From Sepiola atlantica (Eukaryota > Mollusca > Cephalopoda > Sepiida > Sepiolidae), in NCBI GenBank assembly GCA_963556195.1, contig CAUVYP010000244.1:1860001-1924000 (forward strand): a stretch of 64,000 bases of DNA, given 5' to 3'. Every line of letters begins with the position of its first letter. Within the stretch, counting starts at the first letter, position 1. Under the pieces are notes generated by a model that had not been told where the DNA came from, ran no database searches, and saw nothing but the letters and a program-made list of their open reading frames with translations. Positions 1 through 9,921 of this stretch are shown here, piece by piece. Position numbers and translations under genes: made by a program.

Positions 1-143
1 CAGCTCTTGTACTGCCGGAGATATGTCGATACAAACTGAATACGCAAAACATCAACAAAATTTAGCGCGTTTTAAAGTTGATATCGCTTTTGTTTATAAC
101 TTCCACATTTATTCGAATTGTGCAACGAAACTTTGCAGACAGT

Positions 144-160
144 CGCGGAGCTACATTTTC
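144..160 (+). repeat. Two-state cassette within the monomer (reference copy)
   Basis: This 17-base segment occurs across the array in two discrete forms: cgcggagacacatgttc-like, and ctcgaataggccttttc-like, which carries an AGGCCT (StuI) site. The two differ at about 7 of 17 positions, while flanking sequence is nearly invariant. The reference copy has the first form with a gctacat variant. About 95 of the roughly 344 monomers carry the second form by my reading, including the subtypes tctcaaatagg (c) and tcctgaatagg (h). It is the main marker separating monomer types. Confidence 0.85.
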
Positions 161-166
161 TACTGA

Positions 167-199
167 AGTACCAAGTTTCAGAAGTGCAACTCTTGTACT
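167..199. other. Imperfect dyad in each monomer
   Basis: AGTACCAAG at 167-175 and CTTGTACT at 192-199 are inverted copies, 8 bp each with one bulged C, separated by 16 bases. The dyad recurs in most monomers. In type-a monomers the left arm becomes agtatttag while the right arm stays cttgtact, so pairing is lost without compensation. A shorter dyad, TGCAA at 121-125 with TTGCA at 133-137, lies upstream. Such dyads are common in centromeric satellites; any function here is unproven. Confidence 0.5.
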
Positions 200-433
200 G
201 CCGGAGATATGTCGATACAAACTGAATACGCAAAACATCAACAAAATTTAGCGCGTTTTAAAGTTGATATCGCTTTTGTTTATAACTTCCACGTTTATTC
301 GAATTGTGCAACGAAACTTTGCAGACAGTCGCGGAGACACATGTTCTACTGAAGTACTAAGTTTCAGAAGTGCAGCTCTTGTACTGCCGGAGATATGTCG
401 ATACAAACTGAATACGCAAAACATCAACAAAAT

Positions 434-1177
434 TTAGCGCGTTTTAAAGTTGATATCGCTTTTGTTTATAACTTCCACATTTATTCGAATTGTGCAACGA
501 AACTTTGCAGACAGTCTCGAATCGGCCTTTTCTACTGAAGTACCAAGTTTCAGAAGTGCAGCTCTTGTACTGCCGGAGATATGTCGATACAAACTGAATA
601 CGCAAAACATCAACAAAATTTAGCGCGTTTTAAAGTTGATATCGCCTTTGTTAATAACTTCTACATTTATTCGAATTGTGCAACGAAACTTTGCAGACAG
701 TCGCGGAGACACATGTTCTACTGAAGTACCAAGTTTCAGAAGTGCAGCTCTTGTACTGCCGGAGATATGTCGATACAAACTGAATACGCAAAACATCAAC
801 AAAATTTAGCGCGTTTTAAAGTTGATATCGCTTTTGTTAATAACTTCTACATTTATTCGAATTGTGCAACGAAACTTTGCAGACAGTCGCGGAGACACAT
901 GTTCTACTGAAGTACCAGGTTTCAGAAGTGCAACTCTTGTACTGCCGGAGATATGTCGATACAAACTGAATACGCAAAACATCTACAAAATTTAGCGCGT
1001 TTTAAAGTTGATATCGCTTTTGTTTATAACTTCCACATTTATTCGAATTGTGCAACGAAACTTTGCAGACAGTCGCGGAGACACATGTTCTACTGAAGTA
1101 CCAAGTTTCAGAAGTGCAGCTCTTGTACTGCCGGAGATATGTCGATACAAACTGAATACGCAAAACATCAACAAAAT
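434..1177. repeat. Four-monomer higher-order unit (744 bp)
   Basis: Four monomers at 434 (tctcgaatcggcc cassette), 620 (atcgcctttgttaataac), 806 (gttaataac, accagg and catctac) and 992 form a unit. It repeats partly at 1178-1549, where the first two monomers recur, and twice in full at 6945-7688 and 7689-8432. The catctac change destroys the usual minus-strand open stretch of the third monomer and is a good tag for this unit. Confidence 0.88.
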
Positions 1178-1549
1178 TTAGCGCGTTTTAAAGTTGATAT
1201 CGCTTTTGTTTATAACTTCCACATTTATTCGAATTGTGCAACGAAACTTTGCAGACAGTCTCGAATCGGCCTTTTCTACTGAAGTACCAAGTTTCAGAAG
1301 TGCAGCTCTTGTACTGCCGGAGATATGTCGATACAAACTGAATACGCAAAACATCAACAAAATTTAGCGCGTTTTAAAGTTGATATCGCCTTTGTTAATA
1401 ACTTCTACATTTATTCGAATTGTGCAACGAAACTTTGCAGACAGTCGCGGAGACACATGTTCTACTGAAGTACCAAGTTTCAGAAGTGCAGCTCTTGTAC
1501 TGCCGGAGATATGTCGATACAAACTGAATACGCAAAACATCAACAAAAT

Positions 1550-2293
1550 TTAGCGCGTTTTAAAGTTGATATCGCTTTTGTTTATAACTTCCACGTTTAT
1601 TCGAATTGTGCAACGAAACTTTGCAGACAGTCTCGAATAGGCCTTTTCTACTGAAGTACCAAGTTTCAGAAGTGCAGCTCTTGTACTGCCGGAGATATGT
1701 CGATACAAACTGAATACGCAAAACATCAACAAAATTTAGCGCGTTTTAAAGTTGATATCGCTTTTGTTTATAACTTCAACATTTATTCGAATTGTGCAAC
1801 GAAACTTTGCAGACAGTCGCGGAGACACATTTTCTACTGAAGTACCTAGTTTCAGAAGTGCAGCTCTTGTACTGCCGGAGATATGTCGATACAAACTGAA
1901 TACGCAAAACATCAACAAAATTTAGCGCGTTTTAAAGTTGATATCGCTTTTGTTAATAACTTCTACATTTATTCGAATTGTGCAACGAAACTTTGCAGAC
2001 AGTCGCGGAGACACATGTTCTACTGAAGTACCAAGTTTCAGAAGTGCAACTCTTGTACTGCCGGAGATATGTCGATACAAACTGAATACGCAAAACATCA
2101 ACAAAATTTAGCGCGTTTTAAAGTTGATATCGCTTTTGTTTATAACTTCCACATTTATTCGAATTGTGCAACGAAACTTTGCAGACAGTCGCGGAGACAC
2201 ATGTTCTACTGAAGTACCAAGTTTCAGAAGTGCAGCTCTTGTACTGCCGGAGATATGTCGATACAAACTGAATGCGCAAAACATCAACAAAAT
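1550..2293. repeat. Four ordinary monomers
   Basis: Monomers start at 1550 (tctcgaataggcc cassette), 1736 (ttcaacattt), 1922 (gttaataacttctac) and 2108 (private aatgcgcaaa near the 3' end). All four are 186 bp. I see no close multi-monomer partner block for this exact order within the window. It contains no gene. Confidence 0.85.
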
Positions 2294-2480
2294 TTAGCGC
2301 GTTTTAAAGTTGATATCGCTTTTGTTTATAACATCCACATTTATTCGAATTGTGCAACGAAACTTTGTAGACAGTCGCGGAGACACATTTTCTACTGAAG
2401 TATTAAGTTTCAGAAGTGCAGCTCTTGTACTGCCGGAGATATGTCGATACAAACTGAATACGCAAAACATGAAACAATAT
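2294..2480. repeat. 187-bp type-a-like monomer with one-base insertion
   Basis: This monomer carries tttgtagac and gtattaag, close to type a, and is followed by a type-b monomer as type a usually is. Its end reads catgaaacaatattta instead of catcaacaaaattta, a one-base insertion plus substitutions near 2470-2478. All downstream monomers shift register by +1. Confidence 0.85.
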
Positions 2481-3038
2481 TTAGCGCGTTTTAAAGTTGA
2501 TATCGCTTTTGTTTATATCTTCCACATTAATTCGAATTGTGCAACGAAACTTTGCAGACAGTCTCGAATAGGCCTCCTCTACTGAAGTACCAAGTTTCAG
2601 AAGTGCAGCTCTTGCACTGCTGGAGATATGTCGATACAAACTGAATACGCAAAACATCAACAAAATTTAGCGCGTTTTAAAGTTGATATCGCTTTTGTTT
2701 ATAACTTCCACATTTATTCGAATTGTGCCACGAAACTTTGCAGACAGTCGCGGAGCCACATTTTCTACTGAAGTACCAAGTTTCAGAAGTGCAGCTCTTG
2801 TACTGCCGGAGATATGTCGATACCAACTTAATACGCAAAACATCAACAAAATTTAGCGCGTTTTAAAGTTGATATCGCTTTTGTTTATAACTTCCACATT
2901 AATTCGAATTGTGCAACGAAACTTTGCAGACAGTCGCGGAGACACATTTTCTACTGAAGTAACAAGTCTCAGAAGTGCAGCTCTTGTACTGCCGGAGATA
3001 TGTCGATACAAACTGAATACGCAAAACATCAACAAAAT
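2481..3038. repeat. Three-monomer segment repeated at 3969-4526
   Basis: Monomers at 2481 (type b with gcactgctgg), 2667 (ggagccacat and accaacttaa) and 2853 (agtaacaagtctc) match those at 3969, 4155 and 4341. The offset is 1488 bases, eight monomers. I see two differences: gcactgctgg against gcactgccgg, and agtaacaag against agtaccaag. The monomers preceding each copy (2294, 3783) are both type a-like. The remaining monomers of the eight do not match, so this is an eroded or partial higher-order repeat. Confidence 0.8.
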
Positions 3039-3596
3039 TTAGCGCGTTTTAAAGTTGATATCGCTTTTGTTTATAACTTTCACATTTATTCGAATTGTGC
3101 AACGAAACTTTGCAGACAGTCTCAAATAGGCCTTTTCTGCTGAAGTACCAAGTTTCAGAAGTGCACCTCTTGTACTGCCGGAGATATGTCGATACAAACT
3201 GAATACGCAAAACATCAACAAAATTTAGCGCGTTTTAAAGTTGATATCGCTTTTGTTTATAACTTCCACATTTTTTCGCATTGTGCAACGAAACTTTGCA
3301 GACAGTCGCGGAGACACATTTTCTACTGAAGTACCAAGTTTCAGAAGTGCAGCTCTTGTACTGCCGGAGATATGTCGATACAAACTGAATACGCAAAACA
3401 TCAACAAAATTTAGCGCGTTTTAAAGTTGATATCGCTTTTGTTTATAACTTCCACATTTATTCGAATTGTGCAACGAAACTTTGCAGACAGTCGCGGAGA
3501 CACATTTTCTACTGGGGTACCAAGTCTCAGAAGTGCAGCTCTTGTACTGCCGGAGATATGTCGATACAAACTGAATACGCAAAACATCAACAAAAT
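3039..3596. repeat. c-d monomers plus one
   Basis: 3039 is type c (aactttcac, tctcaaatagg, gtgcacctc) and 3225 is type d (cattttttcgcattg), the usual c-then-d order. 3411 carries ctggggtacc, which creates a KpnI-type GGTACC and removes the plus-frame TGA. The result is a two-monomer plus-strand open frame at 3372-3701 that I regard as fortuitous. Confidence 0.8.
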
Positions 3597-3968
3597 TTAG
3601 CGCGTTTTAAAGTTGATATCGCTTTTGTTTATAACTTCCACATTTATTCGAATTGTGCAACGAAACTTTGTAGACAGTCGCGGAGACACATTTTCTACTG
3701 AAGTATTTAGTTTCAGAAGTGCAGCTCTTGTACTGCCGGAGATATGTCGATACAAACTGAATACGCAAAACATCAACAAAATTTAGCATGTTTTAAAGTT
3801 GATATCGCTTTTGTTTATAACTTCCACATTTATTCGAATTGTGCAACGAAACTTTGTAGACAGTCGCGGAGACACATTTTCTACTGAAGTATTTAGTTTC
3901 AGAAGTGCAGCTCTTGTACTGCCGGAGATATGTCGATACAAACTGAATACGCAAAACATCAACAAAAT
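3597..3968. repeat. Adjacent duplicate pair of type-a monomers
   Basis: The monomers at 3597 and 3783 are both type a (tttgtagac, gtatttag). I find essentially one difference, cgcg against catg in the first bases of the second monomer. Two neighbours of the same type are unusual in this array, where types normally alternate in order, so this looks like a recent single-monomer duplication. Confidence 0.8.
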
Positions 3969-4898
3969 TTAGCGCGTTTTAAAGTTGATATCGCTTTTGT
4001 TTATATCTTCCACATTAATTCGAATTGTGCAACGAAACTTTGCAGACAGTCTCGAATAGGCCTCCTCTACTGAAGTACCAAGTTTCAGAAGTGCAGCTCT
4101 TGCACTGCCGGAGATATGTCGATACAAACTGAATACGCAAAACATCAACAAAATTTAGCGCGTTTTAAAGTTGATATCGCTTTTGTTTATAACTTCCACA
4201 TTTATTCGAATTGTGCCACGAAACTTTGCAGACAGTCGCGGAGCCACATTTTCTACTGAAGTACCAAGTTTCAGAAGTGCAGCTCTTGTACTGCCGGAGA
4301 TATGTCGATACCAACTTAATACGCAAAACATCAACAAAATTTAGCGCGTTTTAAAGTTGATATCGCTTTTGTTTATAACTTCCACATTAATTCGAATTGT
4401 GCAACGAAACTTTGCAGACAGTCGCGGAGACACATTTTCTACTGAAGTACCAAGTCTCAGAAGTGCAGCTCTTGTACTGCCGGAGATATGTCGATACAAA
4501 CTGAATACGCAAAACATCAACAAAATTTAGCGCGTTTTAAAGTTGATATCGCTTTTGTTTATAACTTCCACATTTATTCGAATTGTGCAACGAAACTTTG
4601 CAGACAGTCGCGGAGCCACATTTTCTACTGAAGTACCAAGTTTCAGAAGTGCAGCTCTTGTACTGCCGGAGATATGTCGATACAAACTGAATACGCAAAA
4701 CATCAACAAAATTTAGCGCGTTTTAAAGTTGATATCGCTTTTGTTTATAACTTCCACATTTATTCGAATTGTGCAAGTAAACTTTGCAGACAGTCGCGGA
4801 GACACATTTTCTACTGAGGTACCAAGTCTCAGAAGTGCAGCCTTTGTACTGCCGGAGATATGTCGATACAAACTGAATACGCAAAACATCAACAAAAT
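3969..4898. repeat. Repeat of the 2481 segment plus two monomers
   Basis: 3969-4526 repeats 2481-3038 (see that entry). 4527 is a ggagccacat monomer. 4713 carries gtgcaagtaaac and ctgaggtacc, the latter a KpnI-type site. No gene is present. Confidence 0.8.
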
Positions 4899-6572
4899 TT
4901 AGCGCGTTTTAAAGTTGATATCGCTTTTGTTTATAACTTCCACATTTATTCGAATTGCGCCACGAAACTTTGCAGACAGTCGCGGAGACACATTTTCTAC
5001 TGAAGTACCAAGTTTCAGAAGTGCGGCTCTTGTACTGCCGGAGATATGTCGATACAAACTGAATACGCAAAACATCAACAAAATTTAGCGCGTTTTAAAG
5101 TTGATATCGCTTTTGTTTATAACTTCCACATTTATTCGAATTGTGCAACAAAACTTTGCAGACAGTCGCGGAGACACATGTCCTACTGCAGTACCAAGTT
5201 TCAGAAGTGCAGCTCTTGTACTGCCGGAGATATGTCGATACAAACTGAATACGCAAAACATCAACAAAATTTAGCGCGTTTTAAAGTTGATATCGCTTTT
5301 GTTTATAACTTCCACATTTATTCGAATTGTGCAACGAAACTTTGCAGACAGTCCTGAATAGGCCTCCTCTACTGAAGTACTAAGTTTCAGAAGTGCAGCT
5401 TTTGTACTGCCGGAGATATGTCGATACAAACTGAATACGCAAAACATCAACAAGATTTAGCGCGTTTTAAAGTTGATATCGCTTTTGTTTATAACTTCCA
5501 CATTTATTCGAATTGTGCCACGAAACTTTGCAGACAGTCGCGGAGACACATTTTCTACTGAAGTATTTAGTTTCAGAAGTGCAGCTCTTGTACTGCCGGA
5601 GATATGTCGATACAAACTGAATACGCAAAACATCAACAAAATTTAGCGCGTTTTAAAGTTGATATCGCTTTTGTTTATAACTTCCACATTTATTCGAATT
5701 GTGCAACGAAACTTTGCAGACAGTCGCGGAGCCACATGTTCTACTGAAGTACCAAGTTTCAGAAGTGCAGCTCTTGTACTGCCGGAGATATGTCGATACA
5801 AACTGAATACGCAAAACATCAACAAAATTTAGCGCGTTTTAAAGTTGATATCGCTTTTGTTTATAACTTCCACATTTATTCGAATTGTGCAACGAAACTT
5901 TGCAGACAGTCGCGGAGACACATTTTCTACTGAAGTACCAAGTTTCAGAAGTGCAACTCGTGTACTGCCGGAGATATGTCGATACAAACTGAATACGCAA
6001 AACATCAACAATATTTAGCGCGTTTTAAAGTTGATATCGCTTTTGTTTATAACTTCCACATTTATTCGAATTGTGCTACGAAACTTTGCAGACAGTCTCG
6101 AATAGGCCTTTTCTACTGAAGTACCGAGTTTCAGAAGTGCAGCTCTTGTACTGCCGGAGATATGTCGATACAAACTGAATACGCAAAACATCAACAAAAT
6201 TTAGCGCGTTTTAAAGTTGATATCGCTTTTGTTTATAACTTTCACATTTATTAGAATTGTGCAACGAAACTTTGCAGACAGTCTCAAATAGCCCTTTTCT
6301 GCTGAAGTACCAAGTTTATGAAGTGCACCTCTTGTACTGCCGGAGATATGTCGATACAAACTGAATACGCAAAACATCAACAAAATTTAGCGCGTTTTAA
6401 AGTTGATATCGCTTTTGTTTATAACTTCCACATTTTTTCGTATTGTGCAACGAAACTTTGCAGACAGTCGCGGAGACACATTTTCTACTGAAGTCCCAAG
6501 TTTCGGAAGTGCAGCTCTTGTACTGCCGGAGATATGTCGATACAAACTGAATACGCAAAACATCAACAAAAT
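4899..6572. repeat. Word fragment: gcgcc-g-h-x-x-j-k-c-d
   Basis: Nine monomers are in order: 4899 (attgcgccacg), 5085 (g, catgtcctactgcag), 5271 (h, cagtcctgaata), 5457 (gtgccacg and gtatttag chimera), 5643 (ggagccacatg), 5829 (j, gcaactcgtg), 6015 (k, gtgctacg), 6201 (c, with private ttagaattg and agtttatgaag), 6387 (d, agtcccaag). A near-equivalent order, one monomer shorter, is seen at 8433-9735. The e and f monomers at 6573 and 6759 continue the a-to-f word. Confidence 0.82.
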
Positions 6573-6944
6573 TTAGCGCGTTTTAAAGTTGATATCGCTT
6601 TTGTTTATAACTTCCACATTTATTCGAATTGTGCAACGAAACTTTGCAGACAGTCGCGGAGCTACATTTTCTACTGAAGTACCAAGTTTCAGAAGTGCAA
6701 CTCTTGTACTGCCGGAGATATGTCGATACAAACTGAATACGCAAAACATCAACAAAATTTAGCGCGTTTTAAAGTTGATATCGCTTTTGTTTATAACTTC
6801 CACGTTTATTCGAATTGTGCAACGAAACTTTGCAGACAGTCGCGGAGACACATGTTCTACTGAAGTACTAAGTTTCAGAAGTTTAGCTCTTGTACTGCCG
6901 GAGATATGTCGATACAAACTGAATACGCAAAACATCAACAAAAT
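6573..6944. repeat. e-f monomer pair
   Basis: The type-e monomer at 6573 and type-f monomer at 6759 match those at 62 and 248. They belong to the 6512-8060 copy of the window's first block. The f copy has gtttag at 6891-6896 where the first copy has gtgcag. Confidence 0.88.
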
Positions 6945-8432
6945 TTAGCGCGTTTTAAAGTTGATATCGCTTTTGTTTATAACTTCCACATTTATTCGAA
7001 TTGTGCAACGAAACTTTGCAGACAGTCTCGAATCGGCCTTTTCTACTGAAGTACCAAGTTTCAGAAGTGCAGCTCTTGTACTGCCGGAGATATGTCGATA
7101 CAAACTGAATACGCAAAACATCAACAAAATTTAGCGCGTTTTAAAGTTGATATCGCCTTTGTTAATAACTTCTACATTTATTCGAATTGTGCAACGAAAC
7201 TTTGCAGACAGTCGCGGAGACACATGTTCTACTGAAGTACCAAGTTTCAGAAGTGCAGCTCTTGTACTGCCGGAGATATGTCGATACAAACTGAATACGC
7301 AAAACATCAACAAAATTTAGCGCGTTTTAAAGTTGATATCGCTTTTGTTAATAACTTCTACATTTATTCGAATTGTGCAACGAAACTTTGCAGACAGTCG
7401 CGGAGACACATGTTCTACTGAAGTACCAGGTTTCAGAAGTGCAACTCTTGTACTGCCGGAGATATGTCGATACAAACTGAATACGCAAAACATCTACAAA
7501 ATTTAGCGCGTTTTAAAGTTGATATCGCTTTTGTTTATAACTTCCACATTTATTCGAATTGTGCAACGAAACTTTGCAGACAGTCGCGGAGACACATGTT
7601 CTACTGAAGTACCAAGTTTCAGAAGTGCAGCTCTTGTACTGCCGGAGATATGTCGATACAAACTGAATACGCAAAACATCAACAAAATTTAGCGCGTTTT
7701 AAAGTTGATATCGCTTTTGTTTATAACTTCCACATTTATTCGAATTGTGCAACGAAACTTTGCAGACAGTCTCGAATCGGCCTTTTCTACTGAAGTACCA
7801 AGTTTCAGAAGTGCAGCTCTTGTACTGCCGGAGATATGTCGATACAAACTGAATACGCAAAACATCAACAAAATTTAGCGCGTTTTAAAGTTGATATCGC
7901 CTTTGTTAATAACTTCTACATTTATTCGAATTGTGCAACGAAACTTTGCAGACAGTCGCGGAGACACATGTTCTACTGAAGTACCAAGTTTCAGAAGTGC
8001 AGCTCTTGTACTGCCGGAGATATGTCGATACAAACTGAATACGCAAAACATCAACAAAATTTAGCGCGTTTTAAAGTTGATATCGCTTTTGTTAATAACT
8101 TCTACATTTATTCGAATTGTGCAACGAAACTTTGCAGACAGTCGCGGAGACACATGTTCTACTGAAGTACCAGGTTTCAGAAGTGCAACTCTTGTACTGC
8201 CGGAGATATGTCGATACAAACTGAATACGCAAAACATCTACAAAATTTAGCGCGTTTTAAAGTTGATATCGCTTTTGTTTATAACTTCCACATTTATTCG
8301 AATTGTGCAACGAAACTTTGCAGACAGTCGCGGAGACACATGTTCTACTGAAGTACCAAGTTTCAGAAGTGCAGCTCTTGTACTGCCGGAGATATGTCGA
8401 TACAAACTGAATACGCAAAACATCAACAAAAT
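6945..8432. repeat. Two tandem copies of the 744-bp four-monomer unit
   Basis: 6945-7688 and 7689-8432 are consecutive copies of the unit described at 434-1177, each with the tctcgaatcggcc, atcgcctttgttaataac, catctac and plain monomers in order. The first block has only one and a half copies, so copy number changed after the 6.5-kb blocks were duplicated, or was lost in the other. Confidence 0.9.
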
Positions 8433-9921
8433 TTAGCGCGTTTTAAAGTTGATATCGCTTTTGTTTATAACTTCCACATTTATTCGAATTGTGCAACAAA
8501 ACTTTGCAGACAGTCGCGGAGACACATGTCCTACTGCAGTACCAAGTTTCAGAAGTGCAGCTCTTGTACTGCCGGAGATATGTCGATACAAACTGAATAC
8601 GCAAAACATCAACAAAATTTAGCGCGTTTTAAAGTTGATATCGCTTTTGTTTATAACTTCCACATTTATTCGAATTGTGCAACGAAACTTTGCAGACAGT
8701 CCTGAATAGGCCTCCTCTACTGAAGTACCAAGTTTCAGAAGTGCAGCTCTTGTACTGCCGGAGATATGTCGATACAAACTGAATACGCAAAACATCAACA
8801 AGATTTGGCGCGTTTTAAAGTTGATATCGCTTTTGTTTATAACTTCCACATTTATTCGAATTGTGCCACGAAACTTTGCAGACAGTCGCGGAGACACATT
8901 TTCTACTGAAGTACCAAGTTTCAGAAGTGCAGCTCTTGTACTGCCGGAGATATGGCGATACAAACTGAATACGCAAAACATCAACAAAATTTAGCGCGTT
9001 TTAAAGTTGATATCGCTTTTGTTTATAACTTCTACATTTATTCGCATTGTGCAACGAAACTTTGCAGACAGTCGCGGAGACACATTTTCCACTGAAGTAC
9101 CAAGTTTCAGAAGTGCAACTCGTGTACTGCCGGAGATATGTCGATACAAACTGAATACGCAAAACATCAACAAAATTTAGCGCGTTTTAAAGTTGATATC
9201 GCTTTTGTTTATAACTTCCACATTTATTCGAATTGTGCTACGAAACTTTGCAGACAGTCTCGAATAGGCCTTTTCTTACTGAAGTACCAAGTTTCAGAAG
9301 TGCAGCTCTTGTACTGCCGGAGATATGTCGATACAAACTGAATACGCAAAACATCAACAAAATTTAGCGCGTTTTAAAGTTGATATCGCTTTTGTTTATA
9401 ACTTTCACATTTATTCGAATTGTGCAACGAAACTTTGCAGACAGTCTCAAATAGGCCTTTTCTGCTGAAGTACCAAGTTTCAGAAGTGCACCTCTTGTAC
9501 TGCCGGAGATATGTCGATACAAACTGAATACGCAAAACATCAACAAAATTTAGCGCGTTTTAAAGTTGATATCGCTTTTGTTTATAACTTCCACATTTTT
9601 TCGTATTGTGCCACGAAACTTTGCAGACAGTCGCGGAGACACATTTTCTACTGAAGTACCAAGTCTCAGAAGTGCAGCTCTCGTACTGCCGGAGATATGT
9701 CGATACAAACTGAATACGCAAAACATCAACAAAATTTAGCGCGTTTTAAAGTTGATATCGCTTTTGTTTATAACTTCCACATTTATTCGAATTGTGCAAC
9801 GAAACTTTGCAGACAGTCGCGGAGACACATGTTCTACTGAAGTACCAAGTTTCAGAAGTGCAGCTCTTGTACTGCCGGAGATATGTCGATACAAACTGAA
9901 TACGCAAAACATAAACAAAAT
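8433..9921. repeat. Word fragment: g-h-i'-j-k-c-d and one more
   Basis: Monomers: 8433 (g), 8619 (h; ends gatttggcg, which removes the usual minus-frame stop and joins two open stretches), 8805 (gtgccacg with ggagatatggcg), 8991 (j, tttccactg), 9177 (k, 187 bp), 9364 (c), 9550 (d) and 9736 (ends cataaac). The order parallels 5085-6572 with one monomer fewer. Confidence 0.82.
9177..9363. repeat. 187-bp type-k monomer with ttctta insertion
   Basis: This monomer reads ccttttcttactg instead of ccttttctactg (extra T near 9276) and has gtgctacg upstream. The identical insertion occurs in the monomers at 11968 and 13829, marking them as descendants of one variant. Confidence 0.88.

Larger units (their letters stand above)
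62..247 (+). repeat. Reference 186-bp monomer (type e)
   Basis: Representative unit; m1 is position 62. G+C over one period (61-246) is 70/186, about 38%, unevenly spread: 71-120 holds 13 G+C in 50 bases, whereas 121-150 holds 16 in 30. Landmarks are an EcoRV-type gatatc at 80-85, a ttcgaa palindrome at 112-117, a two-state variable cassette at 144-160 (m83-99), and an imperfect inverted repeat at 167-199. There are 10 CpG dinucleotides where about 6.6 are expected from base composition. This copy carries the type-e markers ggagctacat and gtgcaactc, and is followed at 248 by a type-f monomer. The start of the unit is arbitrary, as for any tandem repeat. Confidence 0.95.
1..1549. repeat. Higher-order block, copy 1 (matches 6512-8060)
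   Basis: Position 1 aligns with 6512, and the match continues to 1549/8060, after which monomer types differ (1550 is type k, 8061 is the gttaataac type). The offset is 6511, equal to 35 x 186 plus the one-base insertion near 2471. The order is partial monomer, e (62), f (248), then the four-monomer unit from 434. The copies are almost identical; the clearest difference is gtgcag here against gtttag near 6891-6896. The window cuts the block, so its left limit is unknown. Confidence 0.85.

Noticed and set aside
62..118. tRNA-like promoter elements (tagc near 63, ttcgaat near 112) hinting at a tRNA-derived repeat
   Set aside because: The A-box-like part fails at key positions, and the B-box-like part lacks the leading GG and trailing CC. 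No cloverleaf can be drawn. The ttcgaa is better seen as a simple palindrome.
102..130. CENP-B-box-like matches on the minus strand: attcgaataaatgtgga (7 of 9 core positions) at 102-118 and tttcgttgcacaattcg at 114-130
   Set aside because: The second keeps the tttcgttg half of the box but lacks the CGGG half (5 of 9 core positions). A 7-of-9 match is expected about 0.5 times by chance in both strands of a 186-bp unit, so neither is good evidence for CENP-B binding.
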